Positions 34,130 to 44,129 of a stretch of 64,000 nucleotides of DNA are shown here, piece after piece. Both the position numbers and the translations under genes were made by a program. The stretch is taken from NCBI RefSeq assembly GCF_002102155.1, contig NZ_LQOU01000043.1, positions 1 through 64,000 on the forward strand, in the 5' to 3' direction. Source of the stretch: Mycobacterium europaeum. GTDB lineage: Bacteria > Actinomycetota > Actinomycetes > Mycobacteriales > Mycobacteriaceae. Positions within the stretch are counted from its first letter, which is position 1. Every line of letters begins with the position of its first letter. A model generated the notes under the pieces. That model did no database searches and was not told the origin of the DNA. It saw nothing but the letters and a program-made list of their open reading frames with translations.

Positions 34130-34249
34130 ACTTTTTTGCGGACCCGGTCCTGGTAGCAGCCCAGGGATGACCAGGAGGCCGGCGCCGGTGGCGCCGCGCG
34201 AGGACTGGTCCGCGTAGAGATGGAAGCCGTCGGCGTGGCCGACCAGAAC

Positions 34250-34273
34250 AAAAAACGCCGGCGTAGCGCCGGC
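34250..34273 (-). terminator. GC hairpin in the fadD32 leader, terminator-like on the minus strand
   Basis: A perfect 7-bp stem GCCGGCG (34257-34263) with CGCCGGC (34267-34273) and a 3-nt loop. Read on the minus strand it is followed by G and then six T, a classic intrinsic terminator. No minus-strand gene lies nearby, so it would stop antisense transcription coming from fadD32. On the plus strand it is a leader hairpin about 27 bp before the start codon. Confidence 0.5.
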
Positions 34274-34300
34274 CTAAAACAGGTGTGACAGGAGAGCGGA

Positions 34301-36199
34301 ATGCCGTACCACAACCCGTTCATCGTGAATGGAAAGATCAGGTTCCCCGACAACACCAACCTGGTCAAGCACGTTGAGAAGTGGGCAAGGGTTCGCGGCG
34401 ACAAGCTGGCCTATCGGTTCCTCGACTTCTCCACCGAGCGCGACGGCGTCGCGCGCGACATCGTCTGGCGCGATTTCAGCGCCCGCAACCGGGCCGTCGG
34501 CGCCCGGCTGCAGCAGGTCACCCAGCCCGGGGACCGCATCGCCATCCTGTGCCCGCAGAACCTGGACTACCTCATCGCCTTCTTCGGCGCGCTCTACGCC
34601 GGGCGGATCGCGGTGCCGCTGTTCGACCCGGGCGAGCCGGGCCACGTCGGCCGTCTGCACGCGGTGCTCGACGACTGCACCCCCTCGACGATCCTGACCA
34701 CCACCGAGGCCGCCGAAGGCGTCCGCAAGTTCATCCGCGCCCGTTCGGCCAAGGAGCGGCCCCGCGTCATCGCCGTCGACGCGGTGCCCAACGAGGTGGC
34801 CGCCACCTGGGTCGAGCCGGAGGCCGACGAGAACACCATCGCCTACCTGCAGTACACGTCCGGCTCCACGCGCACCCCGACCGGTGTCGAGATCACCCAC
34901 CTGAACCTGCCGACCAACGTGCTGCAGGTCCTCAACGGGCTGGAAGGCAAGGAGGGTGACCGCGGCCTGTCCTGGCTGCCGTTCTTCCACGACATGGGTC
35001 TGATCACGGCGCTGCTGTCACCGGTGATCGGCCACAACTTCACCTTCATGACGCCGGCCGCGTTCGTGCGCCGGCCCGGCCGGTGGATCCGGGAGATGGC
35101 GCGCAAGCCCGAGGACGCCCCGGACAGCGAGGTCATCACCGTCGCGCCGAACTTCGCGTTCGAGCATGCCGCGGTGCGCGGGGTGCCCAAGGAGGGTGAG
35201 CCGCCGCTGGACCTGAGCAACGTCAAGGCCATCCTCAACGGCAGCGAGCCGGTCTCCCCGGCGTCCATGCGCAAGTTCTACGAGGCGTTCGCGCCCTACG
35301 GCCTGCGCGAAACCGCGATCAAGCCGTCCTACGGGCTGGCCGAGGCGACGCTCTTCGTCTCCACTACGCCCATGGACCAGGCGCCGACGGTCATCTACGT
35401 GGATCGCGACGAGCTGAACAAGCAACGCTTCGTCGAGGTGCCCGCCGACGCGCCGAACGCCGTCGCGCAGGTCTCCGCGGGCGTCATCGGCGTCGACGAG
35501 TGGGCCGTCATCGTCGACCCCGACACGGCCAGCGAGCTGCCCGACGGGCAGATCGGCGAGATCTGGCTGCACGGCAAGAACCTGGGGCTCGGCTACTGGG
35601 GCAAGGAGGCGGAGACCCAGGAGACCTTCCGCAACATCCTCAAGTCGCGCGTCAGCAAGTCGCACGCCGAGGGAGCCGAGGACGACGGGCTGTGGGTGCG
35701 CACCGGCGACTACGGCACGTACCACAACGGGCACCTCTATATCGCCGGCCGCATCAAGGACCTGGTCATCATCGACGGCCGCAATCACTACCCGCAGGAC
35801 CTGGAGTACTCGGCGCAGGAGGCCAGCAAGGCCCTGCGCACCGGCTACGTGGCCGCGTTCTCCGTCCCGGCCAACGAGCTGCCCCAGGTGGTGTTCGACA
35901 ACCCGCACACCGGCCTCAAATACGACCCCGAGGACGGCTCCGAGCAGCTGGTGATCGTCGCCGAGCGCGCCCCGGGCACGCACAAGCTCGACTACCAACC
36001 CATCGCCGACGAGATCCGCGCGGCCATCGCCGTGCGGCACGGGGTCACCATCCGCGACCTGCTGCTGGTGCAGGCCGGGACCATTCCGCGTACCTCGAGC
36101 GGCAAGATCGGGCGTCGCGCGTGCCGCGCCGCCTACCTCGACGGCAGCCTGCGCAGCGGCGTCGGTTCGCCGACCGCCTTTGCCAGCTCCACAGACTGA
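34301..36199 (+). CDS. fadD32: Long-chain fatty acyl-AMP ligase FadD32
   Basis: A 632-residue ANL-superfamily enzyme (M. tuberculosis: 637). It adenylates meromycolic acid and loads it onto the N-terminal ACP of Pks13. The P-loop-like A3 motif is YTSGSTRTPTGVEITH, with the A5 region SYGLAEATLF and A7/A8 LWVRTGDYG and GRIKDLVIIDGRNHYPQD. The C-terminal Lys motif is PRTSSGKIGRRACR. The acyl-AMP ligase type insertion that blocks CoA use is expected in the large domain. The ATG at 34301 follows GACAGGAGAGCGGA. It is the first gene of fadD32-pks13-accD4, the mycolic acid condensation operon. Confidence 0.97.
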   Translation: MPYHNPFIVNGKIRFPDNTNLVKHVEKWARVRGDKLAYRFLDFSTERDGVARDIVWRDFSARNRAVGARLQQVTQPGDRIAILCPQNLDYLIAFFGALYAGRIAVPLFDPGEPGHVGRLHAVLDDCTPSTILTTTEAAEGVRKFIRARSAKERPRVIAVDAVPNEVAATWVEPEADENTIAYLQYTSGSTRTPTGVEITHLNLPTNVLQVLNGLEGKEGDRGLSWLPFFHDMGLITALLSPVIGHNFTFMTPAAFVRRPGRWIREMARKPEDAPDSEVITVAPNFAFEHAAVRGVPKEGEPPLDLSNVKAILNGSEPVSPASMRKFYEAFAPYGLRETAIKPSYGLAEATLFVSTTPMDQAPTVIYVDRDELNKQRFVEVPADAPNAVAQVSAGVIGVDEWAVIVDPDTASELPDGQIGEIWLHGKNLGLGYWGKEAETQETFRNILKSRVSKSHAEGAEDDGLWVRTGDYGTYHNGHLYIAGRIKDLVIIDGRNHYPQDLEYSAQEASKALRTGYVAAFSVPANELPQVVFDNPHTGLKYDPEDGSEQLVIVAERAPGTHKLDYQPIADEIRAAIAVRHGVTIRDLLLVQAGTIPRTSSGKIGRRACRAAYLDGSLRSGVGSPTAFASSTD

Positions 36200-36212
36200 A
36201 TTCACGAAAAAT

Positions 36213-39200
36213 ATGGCTGAGACTGATCACTCCGAGAACCCAGAGAACACCGGCGGCGACGTCCCCGCCAAGAAGGCCGACATGACGGTCCCCGAGATGC
36301 GCGAGTGGTTGCGCAACTGGGTGGGCAGGGCCGTTGGGCGCTCACCGGACGACATCGACGAGTCGGTGCCGATGGTGGAACTGGGGCTGTCGTCGCGCGA
36401 CGCCGTGGCGATGGCCGCCGACATCGAGGACATGACCGGTGTCACCCTGTCGGTCGCGGTGGCCTTCCAGCATCCGACCATCGAGTCGTTGGCGACGCGG
36501 ATCATCGAGGGCGAGCCCGAAGTGGACACCAGCTCCGACGACGTCTCGGACTGGACGCGCAACGGCCCCGCCGAGCGGGTCGACATCGCGATCGTCGGCC
36601 TGTCCACCCGGTTGCCCGGGGACATGAACACCCCCGACCAGACGTGGCAGGCGCTGATGGAGGGCCGCGACGCCATCACCGACCTGCCGGAAGGCCGCTG
36701 GGCGGAGTTCCTCGAGGAACCGAGGCTGGCCGAGCGGATGGCGAAGGCCCGCACCCGCGGCGGCTACCTGAAGGACATCAAGGGCTTCGACTCCGAGTTC
36801 TTCGCGGTCGCCAAGACCGAGGCCGACAACATCGACCCGCAGCAGCGGATGGCGCTGGAGCTGACCTGGGAGGCGCTCGAACACGCCCGCATCCCCGCGT
36901 CCAGCCTGCGCGGCGAGTCCGTCGGCGTGTACGTCGGCGTCTCCAACAACGACTACAGCTTCCTGGCGGTGTCCGACCCGACGGTCGCGCACCCCTACGC
37001 GATCACCGGCACCGCGACGTCGATCATCGCCAACCGGGTCTCCTATTTCTACGACTTCCGCGGCCCGTCGGTCGCGGTCGACACCGCGTGCTCGAGCTCG
37101 CTGGTCGCCATGCACCAGGCCGTCCAGGCGCTGCGCAACCGCGAGGCCGACGTCGCGGTCGCCGGCGGCGTCAACGCCCTGGTCACGCCCGTGGTGACGC
37201 TCGGTTTCGACGAGATCGGCCAGGTGCTGTCGCCCGACGGCCGGATCAAGTCGTTCTCCTCGGACGCCGACGGCTACACGCGCTCCGAGGGCGGCGGCAT
37301 GCTGGTGCTCAAGCGGGTCGACGACGCCCGCCGCGACGGCGACCAGATCCTGGCCGTGATCGCCGGCAGCGCGGTCAACCACGACGGCCGGTCCAACGGC
37401 CTGATCGCCCCCAACCAGGACGCGCAGGCCGACGTGCTGCGCCGCGCCTACAAGGATGCCGGCATCGACCCGCGCACCGTCGACTACATCGAGGCGCACG
37501 GCACCGGAACCGTCCTGGGTGACCCGATCGAGGCCGAGGCGCTGGGCCGCGTCGTCGGCCGTGGCCGCCCCGCCGACCGCCCGGCCCTGCTGGGTGCGGT
37601 GAAAACCAATGTGGGCCATCTGGAGTCGGCGGCCGGCGCGGCCAGCATGGCCAAGGTGGTGCTGGCGCTGCAGCACGACAAGCTGCCGCCGTCGATCAAC
37701 TTCGCCGGTCCCAGCCCCTACATCGACTTCGACGCGATGCGCCTGAAGGTGATCGACCAGCCCACCGACTGGCCGCGGTACGGCGGCTACGCACTGGCCG
37801 GGGTGTCCAGCTTCGGTTTCGGCGGGGCCAACGCGCACCTGGTGGTGCGCGAGGTCCTGCCCCGCGACGTGATCGAGCGTGAGCCCGAGCCCGAGTCGAA
37901 GGTCACCGCCGAGGCGGCCTCGGAAGCCGCTGAGCCCCCCACCATGGAAGCCCACGCGCTGCGCTTCGACGACTTCGGCAACATCATCCCCGACGCCGAA
38001 GTGCCCGAGGAGGAAGAGCCCGAACTGCCGGGCGTCACCGACGAGGCGTTGCGGCTCAAGGAGATCGCGCTGGAGGAGCTGGCGGCGCAGGAGGCCGCGG
38101 AGCCCACCAAGCCCCTGATCCCGCTGGTCGTGTCGGCGTTCTTGACCTCCCGCAAGAAGGCCGCCGCCGCCGAGCTCGCGGACTGGATGGAAAGCCCCGA
38201 GGGACAGGCGTCGTCGCTGGAATCGATCGGGCGGGCGCTGTCGCGGCGCAACCACGGCCGCTCGCGCGCGGTGGTGCTGGCCCACGACCACGAGGAGGCC
38301 GTCAAGGGCCTGCGCGCGGTGGCCGAGGGCAAGCAGCGGCCGGGCGTGTTCAGCGTCGACGGGCCGGTGACCAACGGGCCGGTGTGGGTGCTGGCCGGCT
38401 TCGGCGCGCAGCACCGCAAGATGGGCAAGAGCCTGTACCTGCGCAACGCGGTCTTCGCCGAGTGGATCGAGAAGGTCGACGCGCTGATCCAGGACGAGCT
38501 GGGCTACTCGGTGCTCGAGCTGATCCTCGACGACTCGCAGGACTACGGCATCGAGACCACCCAGGTCACCATCTTCGCGATCCAGATCGCCCTCGGCGAG
38601 CTGCTCAAGCACCACGGGGCCAAGCCCGCCGCGGTGGTCGGGCAGTCGTTGGGCGAGGCCGCGTCGGCCTACTTCGCCGGCGGGCTGTCGCTGCGCGACG
38701 CCACCCGGACCATCTGCTCGCGCTCGCACCTGATGGGTGAGGGCGAGGCGATGCTGTTCGGCGAGTACATCCGGCTGATGGCGCTGGTGGAGTACTCCGC
38801 CGACGAGATCAAGACGGTGTTCTCCGACTTCCCGGATCTGGAGGTGTGCGTCTACGCCGCCCCCACCCAGACCGTCATCGGCGGCCCGCCCGAGCAGGTG
38901 GACGCGATCATCGCCCGCGCCGAATCCGAGGGCAAGTTCGCCCGCAAGTTCCAGACCAAGGGCGCCAGCCACACCCAGCAGATGGACCCGCTGCTCGGGG
39001 AGCTCGCCGCCGAACTGCAGGGCATCAAACCGATGAGCCCGACGGTCGGGATCTACTCGACCGTGCACGAGGGCACCTACATCAAGCCCGGCGGCGAGCC
39101 GATCCACGACGTCGACTACTGGAAGAAGGGGCTGCGCCACAGCGTCTACTTCACCCACGGCGTCCGCAACGCCGTCGACAGCGGCCACACCACCTTCCTC

Positions 39201-41588
39201 GAGCTGGCGCCCAACCCGGTGGCGCTGATGCAGGTGGGCCTGACCACGGCCGCGGCCGGGCTGCACGACGCGCAGCTGATCCCGACGCTGGCCCGCAAGC
39301 AGGACGAGGTCGAGTCGATGATCTCGACCATGGCGCAGCTCTACGTCTACGGCCACGAGCTGGACATCTGGACGCTGTTCAGCCGCGCTTCGGGACCGGC
39401 AGGCCCCGAGGATTTTGCGAACATCCCGCCGACGAGGTTCAAGCGCAAGGAGCACTGGCTGGACGTGCACTTCGCGCACGGCAGCAGCTCGGTGCTGATG
39501 CCGGGTAACCACGTCGCGCTGCCGGACGGCCGCCACGTGTGGGAGTACAACCCCCGCGGCCTGACGGACCTGCCCGCCCTGGTGAAAGCCGCTGCGGCCG
39601 AGGTGCTTCCGGACGCGCAGCTGGCCGCGGCCGAGCAGCGCGCGGTTCCGGGTGAGGGCGCCCGCCTGGTGACGACCCTGACCCGGCACCCCGGCGGTGC
39701 TTCGGTGCAGGTGCACGCCCGCATCGACGAGTCCTTCACGCTGGTGTACGACGCGCTGGTCACCCGCGGCGGCGAGGCGGGCGTCGCCCTGCCGGCCGCG
39801 GTCGGGGCGGGCGCGGCCATCACGGCCGCCTCTAACGGGGCGGCAGCCGCGCTTGAGGCACCCGCCGACGAGGCCGGAGCCGAAACCCTGACGGACAGCC
39901 TGACCAACCGGTACTTCTCGGCCAGCATGGGCAAATGGTCGCCGGACTCGGGCGAGACCATCGGCGAGCGCCTGGGCCTGATCGTCGGCTCGGCCATGGG
40001 TTACGAACCCGAGGACCTGCCGTGGGAGGTGCCGCTGATCGAGCTCGGCCTGGACTCGCTGATGGCGGTGCGGATCAAGAACCGCGTCGAGTACGACTTC
40101 GACCTGCCGCCCATCCAGTTGGCCGCGGTTCGCGACGCCAACCTCTACAACATCGAGGAGCTGATCAAGTACGCGGTCGAGCACCGCGACGAGGTCGAGC
40201 AGCTGCACGAGCACCAGAAGACGCTTACGCCCGAGGAGATCGCCAAAGAGCAGGCCCAGCTGCTCAGCGGGGCAACGCCGGCAACGGCGGCCGCACCCGC
40301 GCCGGACCCGCTGGGGGCACCTCCCGCTCGCGGGGGAGCCGAGCCCGAAACTCAGCCCGCGCCGCCGGCGTCCGACGCGACGGTCCCGCCGCCGCCGACG
40401 GATCCGTCCGGCCCGAAGGGGGCGGCGACCAACGGCGCGAAGCCCGATCTCGCGGGGGCGCTCAGCCAGGAGGCGGTGTCCAGGGCGCTGAATTCCGATG
40501 TGCCGCCGCGTGATGCGGCCGAGCGGGTCACCTTCGCCACGTGGGCGATCGTCACAGGCAAGTCGCCGGGCGGCATCTTCAACCCGCTGCCCAAGCTCGA
40601 CGAGGACACCGCGGCCAAGATGGCGCAGCGGCTTTCCGAGCGCGCCGACGGCACCGTCAGCGCCGAGGACGTCCTGACGTCGGACACCATCGAGGCGCTG
40701 GCCGAGAAGGTCCGCCAGTACCTGGAGGCCGGCCAGATCGACGGCTTCGTCCGCACCCTGCGGGCGCGCCCCGAGGGCAGCTCGAAACCCGCGGTGTTCG
40801 TGTTCCACCCCGCCGGCGGTTCAACGGTGGTCTACGAGCCGCTGCTGAACCGGCTGCCCGCGGACACGCCGATGTACGGGTTCGAGCGCGTGGAGGGCAC
40901 CGTCCAGGAACGGGCCGCCCAGTACGTGCCGAAGCTGTTGGAGATGAACGCGGGCAAGCCGTTCATCCTGGCCGGCTGGTCGCTCGGCGGCGCGCTGGCG
41001 TACGCGTGCGCGATCGGCTTGAAGCGCGCGGGTGAAGACGTGCGCTTCGTCGGGATGATCGACACCGTGCGCGCCGGCGAGGAGATCCCCCAGACGCAGG
41101 AGGAGACCCGCAAGCGCTGGGACCGGTACGCGAAGTTCGCCGAGCGCACCTTCAACGTCGAGATTCCGGCGATCCCCTACGAGCAGCTCGAAGAGCTCGA
41201 CGACGAGGGCCAGGTCCAGTTCGTGCTGGACATCGTCCAGCAGAGCGGCGTGCAGATCCCGGGCGGCATCGTCGAGCACCAGCGGACGTCCTACCTGGAC
41301 AACCGGGCGCTCGAGACCGTGCAGATCGAGCCGTACGACGGCCACGTGACCCTGTACATGGCCGATCGCTACCACGACGACGTGATCGAGTTCGAGCCGC
41401 GATATGCGGTCCGCCAGCCCGACGGCGGCTGGGGCGAATACGTGGCCGACCTCGAGGTGGTACCCATCGGCGGCGAGCACATCCAGGCCATCGACGAACC
41501 GATTATCGGCAAGGTCGGTGCTCACCTCTCCGACGTGCTGAATAAGGTGGAGGCCGAAACCAGTCAGACGAGTGAGGTGGGCAAGTAG
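36213..41588 (+). CDS. pks13: Polyketide synthase Pks13 (mycolic acid condensase)
   Basis: A 1791-residue modular type I synthase. It joins meromycolyl and carboxylated C24-26 chains to the alpha-alkyl beta-ketoacid precursor of mycolates and transfers it to trehalose. Domains in order: N-ACP (phosphopantetheine Ser61, in ELGLSSRDA), KS (Cys293 in DTACSSS, with EAHGTGT and KTNVGHLES), AT (Ser812 in GQSLGEAAS), C-ACP (Ser1282 in ELGLDSLMAVR), and thioesterase (Ser1590 in GWSLGG). The linker after the C-ACP is longer than in M. tuberculosis (1733 residues) and rich in Pro/Ala/Glu (about 1350-1430). The ATG at 36213 is 13 bp after fadD32; a TTG at 36180 is rejected. Confidence 0.98.
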   Translation: MAETDHSENPENTGGDVPAKKADMTVPEMREWLRNWVGRAVGRSPDDIDESVPMVELGLSSRDAVAMAADIEDMTGVTLSVAVAFQHPTIESLATRIIEGEPEVDTSSDDVSDWTRNGPAERVDIAIVGLSTRLPGDMNTPDQTWQALMEGRDAITDLPEGRWAEFLEEPRLAERMAKARTRGGYLKDIKGFDSEFFAVAKTEADNIDPQQRMALELTWEALEHARIPASSLRGESVGVYVGVSNNDYSFLAVSDPTVAHPYAITGTATSIIANRVSYFYDFRGPSVAVDTACSSSLVAMHQAVQALRNREADVAVAGGVNALVTPVVTLGFDEIGQVLSPDGRIKSFSSDADGYTRSEGGGMLVLKRVDDARRDGDQILAVIAGSAVNHDGRSNGLIAPNQDAQADVLRRAYKDAGIDPRTVDYIEAHGTGTVLGDPIEAEALGRVVGRGRPADRPALLGAVKTNVGHLESAAGAASMAKVVLALQHDKLPPSINFAGPSPYIDFDAMRLKVIDQPTDWPRYGGYALAGVSSFGFGGANAHLVVREVLPRDVIEREPEPESKVTAEAASEAAEPPTMEAHALRFDDFGNIIPDAEVPEEEEPELPGVTDEALRLKEIALEELAAQEAAEPTKPLIPLVVSAFLTSRKKAAAAELADWMESPEGQASSLESIGRALSRRNHGRSRAVVLAHDHEEAVKGLRAVAEGKQRPGVFSVDGPVTNGPVWVLAGFGAQHRKMGKSLYLRNAVFAEWIEKVDALIQDELGYSVLELILDDSQDYGIETTQVTIFAIQIALGELLKHHGAKPAAVVGQSLGEAASAYFAGGLSLRDATRTICSRSHLMGEGEAMLFGEYIRLMALVEYSADEIKTVFSDFPDLEVCVYAAPTQTVIGGPPEQVDAIIARAESEGKFARKFQTKGASHTQQMDPLLGELAAELQGIKPMSPTVGIYSTVHEGTYIKPGGEPIHDVDYWKKGLRHSVYFTHGVRNAVDSGHTTFLELAPNPVALMQVGLTTAAAGLHDAQLIPTLARKQDEVESMISTMAQLYVYGHELDIWTLFSRASGPAGPEDFANIPPTRFKRKEHWLDVHFAHGSSSVLMPGNHVALPDGRHVWEYNPRGLTDLPALVKAAAAEVLPDAQLAAAEQRAVPGEGARLVTTLTRHPGGASVQVHARIDESFTLVYDALVTRGGEAGVALPAAVGAGAAITAASNGAAAALEAPADEAGAETLTDSLTNRYFSASMGKWSPDSGETIGERLGLIVGSAMGYEPEDLPWEVPLIELGLDSLMAVRIKNRVEYDFDLPPIQLAAVRDANLYNIEELIKYAVEHRDEVEQLHEHQKTLTPEEIAKEQAQLLSGATPATAAAPAPDPLGAPPARGGAEPETQPAPPASDATVPPPPTDPSGPKGAATNGAKPDLAGALSQEAVSRALNSDVPPRDAAERVTFATWAIVTGKSPGGIFNPLPKLDEDTAAKMAQRLSERADGTVSAEDVLTSDTIEALAEKVRQYLEAGQIDGFVRTLRARPEGSSKPAVFVFHPAGGSTVVYEPLLNRLPADTPMYGFERVEGTVQERAAQYVPKLLEMNAGKPFILAGWSLGGALAYACAIGLKRAGEDVRFVGMIDTVRAGEEIPQTQEETRKRWDRYAKFAERTFNVEIPAIPYEQLEELDDEGQVQFVLDIVQQSGVQIPGGIVEHQRTSYLDNRALETVQIEPYDGHVTLYMADRYHDDVIEFEPRYAVRQPDGGWGEYVADLEVVPIGGEHIQAIDEPIIGKVGAHLSDVLNKVEAETSQTSEVGK

Positions 41589-43162
41589 TGACGGAGATGG
41601 CGCCAGCTCCCAGTCAGCACACCACCGCCGAGAAGCTGGCCGAGCTCTACGCTCGCCTGGAACTGGCCAAGGAGCCCGGCGGCGAGAAGGCCGTCGCCAA
41701 GCGTGACAAGAAGGGCATCCCCAGCGCCCGCGCCCGCATCCACGCGCTGGTCGACCCGGGCACCTTCATGGAGGTCGGGGCGTTGGCCAAGACGCCGAAC
41801 GACCCGAACGCGCTCTACGGCGACGGCTGCGTCACCGGGCACGCGATGATCGACGGCCGGCCGGTGGGGGTGTTCTCCCACGATCAGACCGTGTTCCAGG
41901 GCACGGTCGGCGAGATGTTCGGCCGCAAGGTGGCCCGGCTGATGGAGTGGTGCGCAATGGTCGCCTGCCCCATCATCGGCATCCAGGACTCCGGCGGGGC
42001 CCGCATCCAGGACGCCGTCACGTCGCTGGCGTGGTACGCCGAGCTCGGCCGCCGCCACGAGGCGCTGTCCGGGCTGGTGCCGCAGATCTCCCTCATCTTC
42101 GGCAAATGCGCTGGCGGAGCGGTCTATTCGCCGATCCAGGACGACCTGCTCGTCTCGGTGCGTGACCAGGGCTACTTCTTCGTCACCGGCCCCGACGTGA
42201 TCAAGGAGGTCACCGGCGAGGAGGTCACCCTCGACGAGCTGGGCGGCTCCGACGCGCAGGCCCGCTACGGCAACATCCACCAGGTGGTGGACTCCGAGGC
42301 CGAGGCTTTCCAGTACGTGCGCGACTTCCTGTCGTTCCTGCCGTCGAGCACCTTCGGCCAGCCGCCGATCGTCAACCCCGGGCTGGAGCCGGAGATCACC
42401 CCGACCGACCTGGAGCTCGACGCGATCGTGCCGGACTCCGACAACGCGGCCTACGACATGCACGAGATCCTGTTGCGCATCTTCGACGACGGGGACTTCC
42501 TCGACGTCGCCGCGCAGCACGGCCCGGCCATCATCACCGGCTACGCGCGTGTCGACGGCCACCCGGTGGGGGTGATCGCCAACCAGCCCATGTACATGTC
42601 GGGGGCGATCGACAACGAGGCGTCCGACAAGGCGGCGCGGTTCGTCCGGTTCTGCGACGCGTTCAACATCCCGCTGGTCTTCGTGGTGGACACCCCGGGC
42701 TTCCTGCCGGGCGCCGAGGAGGAGAAGAGGGGCATCATCAAGCGCGGCGGCCGGTTCCTCTACTCGGTGGTCGAGGCCGACGTGCCGAAGGTGACCATCA
42801 CCGTGCGCAAGTCCTACGGCGGCGCCTACGCGGTGATGGGGTCCCGGCAGCTGACCGCCGACTTCAACTTCGCCTGGCCCACCGCGCGCATCGCGGTGAT
42901 CGGCGCCGAGGGGGCCGCGCAGCTGCTGATGAAGCGCTTCCCCGATCCGACCACGCCCGAGGCGCAGCAGATCAAGAAGGACTTCATCGAGGGCTACAAC
43001 CTCAACATGGCGATCCCGTGGACCGCCGCGGAGCGCGGGTTCATCGACGCGGTCATCGACCCGCACGAGACCCGGCTGCTGCTGCGCAAGTCGCTGAAGC
43101 TGTTGCGGGACAAGCAGTTGTGGTTCCGCACGGCACGCAAGCATGGGTTGATCCCGGTCTAA
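41588..43162 (+). CDS. accD4: Acyl-CoA carboxylase carboxyltransferase AccD4
   Basis: A 524-residue beta subunit of an acyl-CoA carboxylase (M. tuberculosis: 522). With the biotin subunit AccA3 it carboxylates the C24-26 acyl-CoA that becomes the alpha branch of mycolic acids. The carboxyltransferase halves are clear: IQDSGGARIQDAVTSL with GKCAGGAVYSP (acyl-CoA oxyanion region) and the biotin-site region VVDTPGFLPGAEEEKRG with RKSYGGAYAVMGSR. The GTG start overlaps the pks13 stop by 1 bp (TAGTG), so translation is coupled. It is convergent with the XRE gene, 9 bp away. Confidence 0.96.
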   Translation: MTEMAPAPSQHTTAEKLAELYARLELAKEPGGEKAVAKRDKKGIPSARARIHALVDPGTFMEVGALAKTPNDPNALYGDGCVTGHAMIDGRPVGVFSHDQTVFQGTVGEMFGRKVARLMEWCAMVACPIIGIQDSGGARIQDAVTSLAWYAELGRRHEALSGLVPQISLIFGKCAGGAVYSPIQDDLLVSVRDQGYFFVTGPDVIKEVTGEEVTLDELGGSDAQARYGNIHQVVDSEAEAFQYVRDFLSFLPSSTFGQPPIVNPGLEPEITPTDLELDAIVPDSDNAAYDMHEILLRIFDDGDFLDVAAQHGPAIITGYARVDGHPVGVIANQPMYMSGAIDNEASDKAARFVRFCDAFNIPLVFVVDTPGFLPGAEEEKRGIIKRGGRFLYSVVEADVPKVTITVRKSYGGAYAVMGSRQLTADFNFAWPTARIAVIGAEGAAQLLMKRFPDPTTPEAQQIKKDFIEGYNLNMAIPWTAAERGFIDAVIDPHETRLLLRKSLKLLRDKQLWFRTARKHGLIPV

Positions 43163-43171
43163 GCGCGAGTA

Positions 43172-44017
43172 CTAGTCGACCAGCGACTGGGTCCCCAGGA
43201 CGATGGCGAGGGCGAGCCTCTCGGCATCCTCGGTGCCGGGTTCGGCGGTGTAGATCATGATGCGGATGTCGTCGGCGGCGACGATGAACGTGTCGCAGGC
43301 GAGCGCGATGTGGCCGACCTCGGGGTGGTCGATCACCTTGTGCCGGCCGAAGTCGTGGTGCGGCTGCGGCGCGCCGGCTTCCCAGAGTTCGACGAACCGC
43401 GGGCTGTGCTCGGCAAGTTCGCGGATCAGCGACTTCAACCGCTGGTCGGCGGGATAGCGGGCGGCGGTCAACCGCAGGTCGGCTACCAAGCCGGCCTCGA
43501 ACTCGGCTCGCTCCCGGGGCGTGTGGATGGCTCGGGTGCCGGGGCCGATCAGGTTGCGCCAGAGGCTGTTTCGCTCGTTTCCCCGCCACGCCGTGGTCGG
43601 TCCCATCAGCGCGTCATACGGAGGGTTGGCGACCAGGAGTGTCCAGGTGGCGTCGTAGACGGCGACCGGCGTGTTCGCCAGGCGGTCCAGGATTCGCTGG
43701 ACGCTGGGCGTTACCCGCGACGACACCATGTGCTGCCCGGGCGTGGCGTGCCCGGCCAGCCGGAAAAGCAATTCGCGCTCGGAGTCGGAGACGCGCAACG
43801 CACGAGCGAGGGCTTCGACGACCTGGATCGAGGGTGAAGTGGCCCGGCCCTGTTCGAGCCTGGTCAGGTAGTCCACCGAGATCCCGGCCATCGCCGCGAG
43901 CTCTTCGCGGCGCAGTCCCGCCGCTCGCCGGCGCCCGCCGACCGGGACGCCGACCGCGGCGGGCGCAACCCGGTCGCGCCACTGCCGCACCGTTCGCCCG
44001 AACCCCCACGTTTCCAT
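43172..44017 (-). CDS. XRE-family regulator with MmyB-like ligand-binding domain
   Basis: A 281-residue one-component regulator. The helix-turn-helix lies at about residues 34-80 (RRRAAGLRREELAAMAGISV, then DYLTRLEQGR). The C-terminal 180 residues match the MmyB-like PAS-type ligand domain: PVAVYDATWTLLVANPPYDA, SLWRNLIGP, and the typical ending DIRIMIYTAEPGTEDAERLA. Such regulators often sit divergent to a short-chain dehydrogenase and control it, as here with a 112-bp gap. The ATG at 44017 is the natural start; an extension to 44206 would overlap the divergent SDR gene. It is not part of the M. tuberculosis locus between accD4 and fadE35. Confidence 0.9.
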   Translation of the reverse strand: METWGFGRTVRQWRDRVAPAAVGVPVGGRRRAAGLRREELAAMAGISVDYLTRLEQGRATSPSIQVVEALARALRVSDSERELLFRLAGHATPGQHMVSSRVTPSVQRILDRLANTPVAVYDATWTLLVANPPYDALMGPTTAWRGNERNSLWRNLIGPGTRAIHTPRERAEFEAGLVADLRLTAARYPADQRLKSLIRELAEHSPRFVELWEAGAPQPHHDFGRHKVIDHPEVGHIALACDTFIVAADDIRIMIYTAEPGTEDAERLALAIVLGTQSLVD

Positions 44018-44129
44018 CCCTCCACTGTGCGCGACGCCGGCGTCATGGGAAAGCGGTTGTCCTGGCCCTGCCAGTCCTACGAAAACGGGACGACTACCTG
44101 AATATCCGGCGAGGGCCAAGACTGCAACC

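Noticed and set aside
36342..40808. Long open frame on the minus strand opposite pks13
   Set aside because: It is the antisense shadow of a GC-rich coding region: Arg/Gly/Val/Leu-rich low-complexity protein, no domains, while the plus strand has complete Pks13 motifs.
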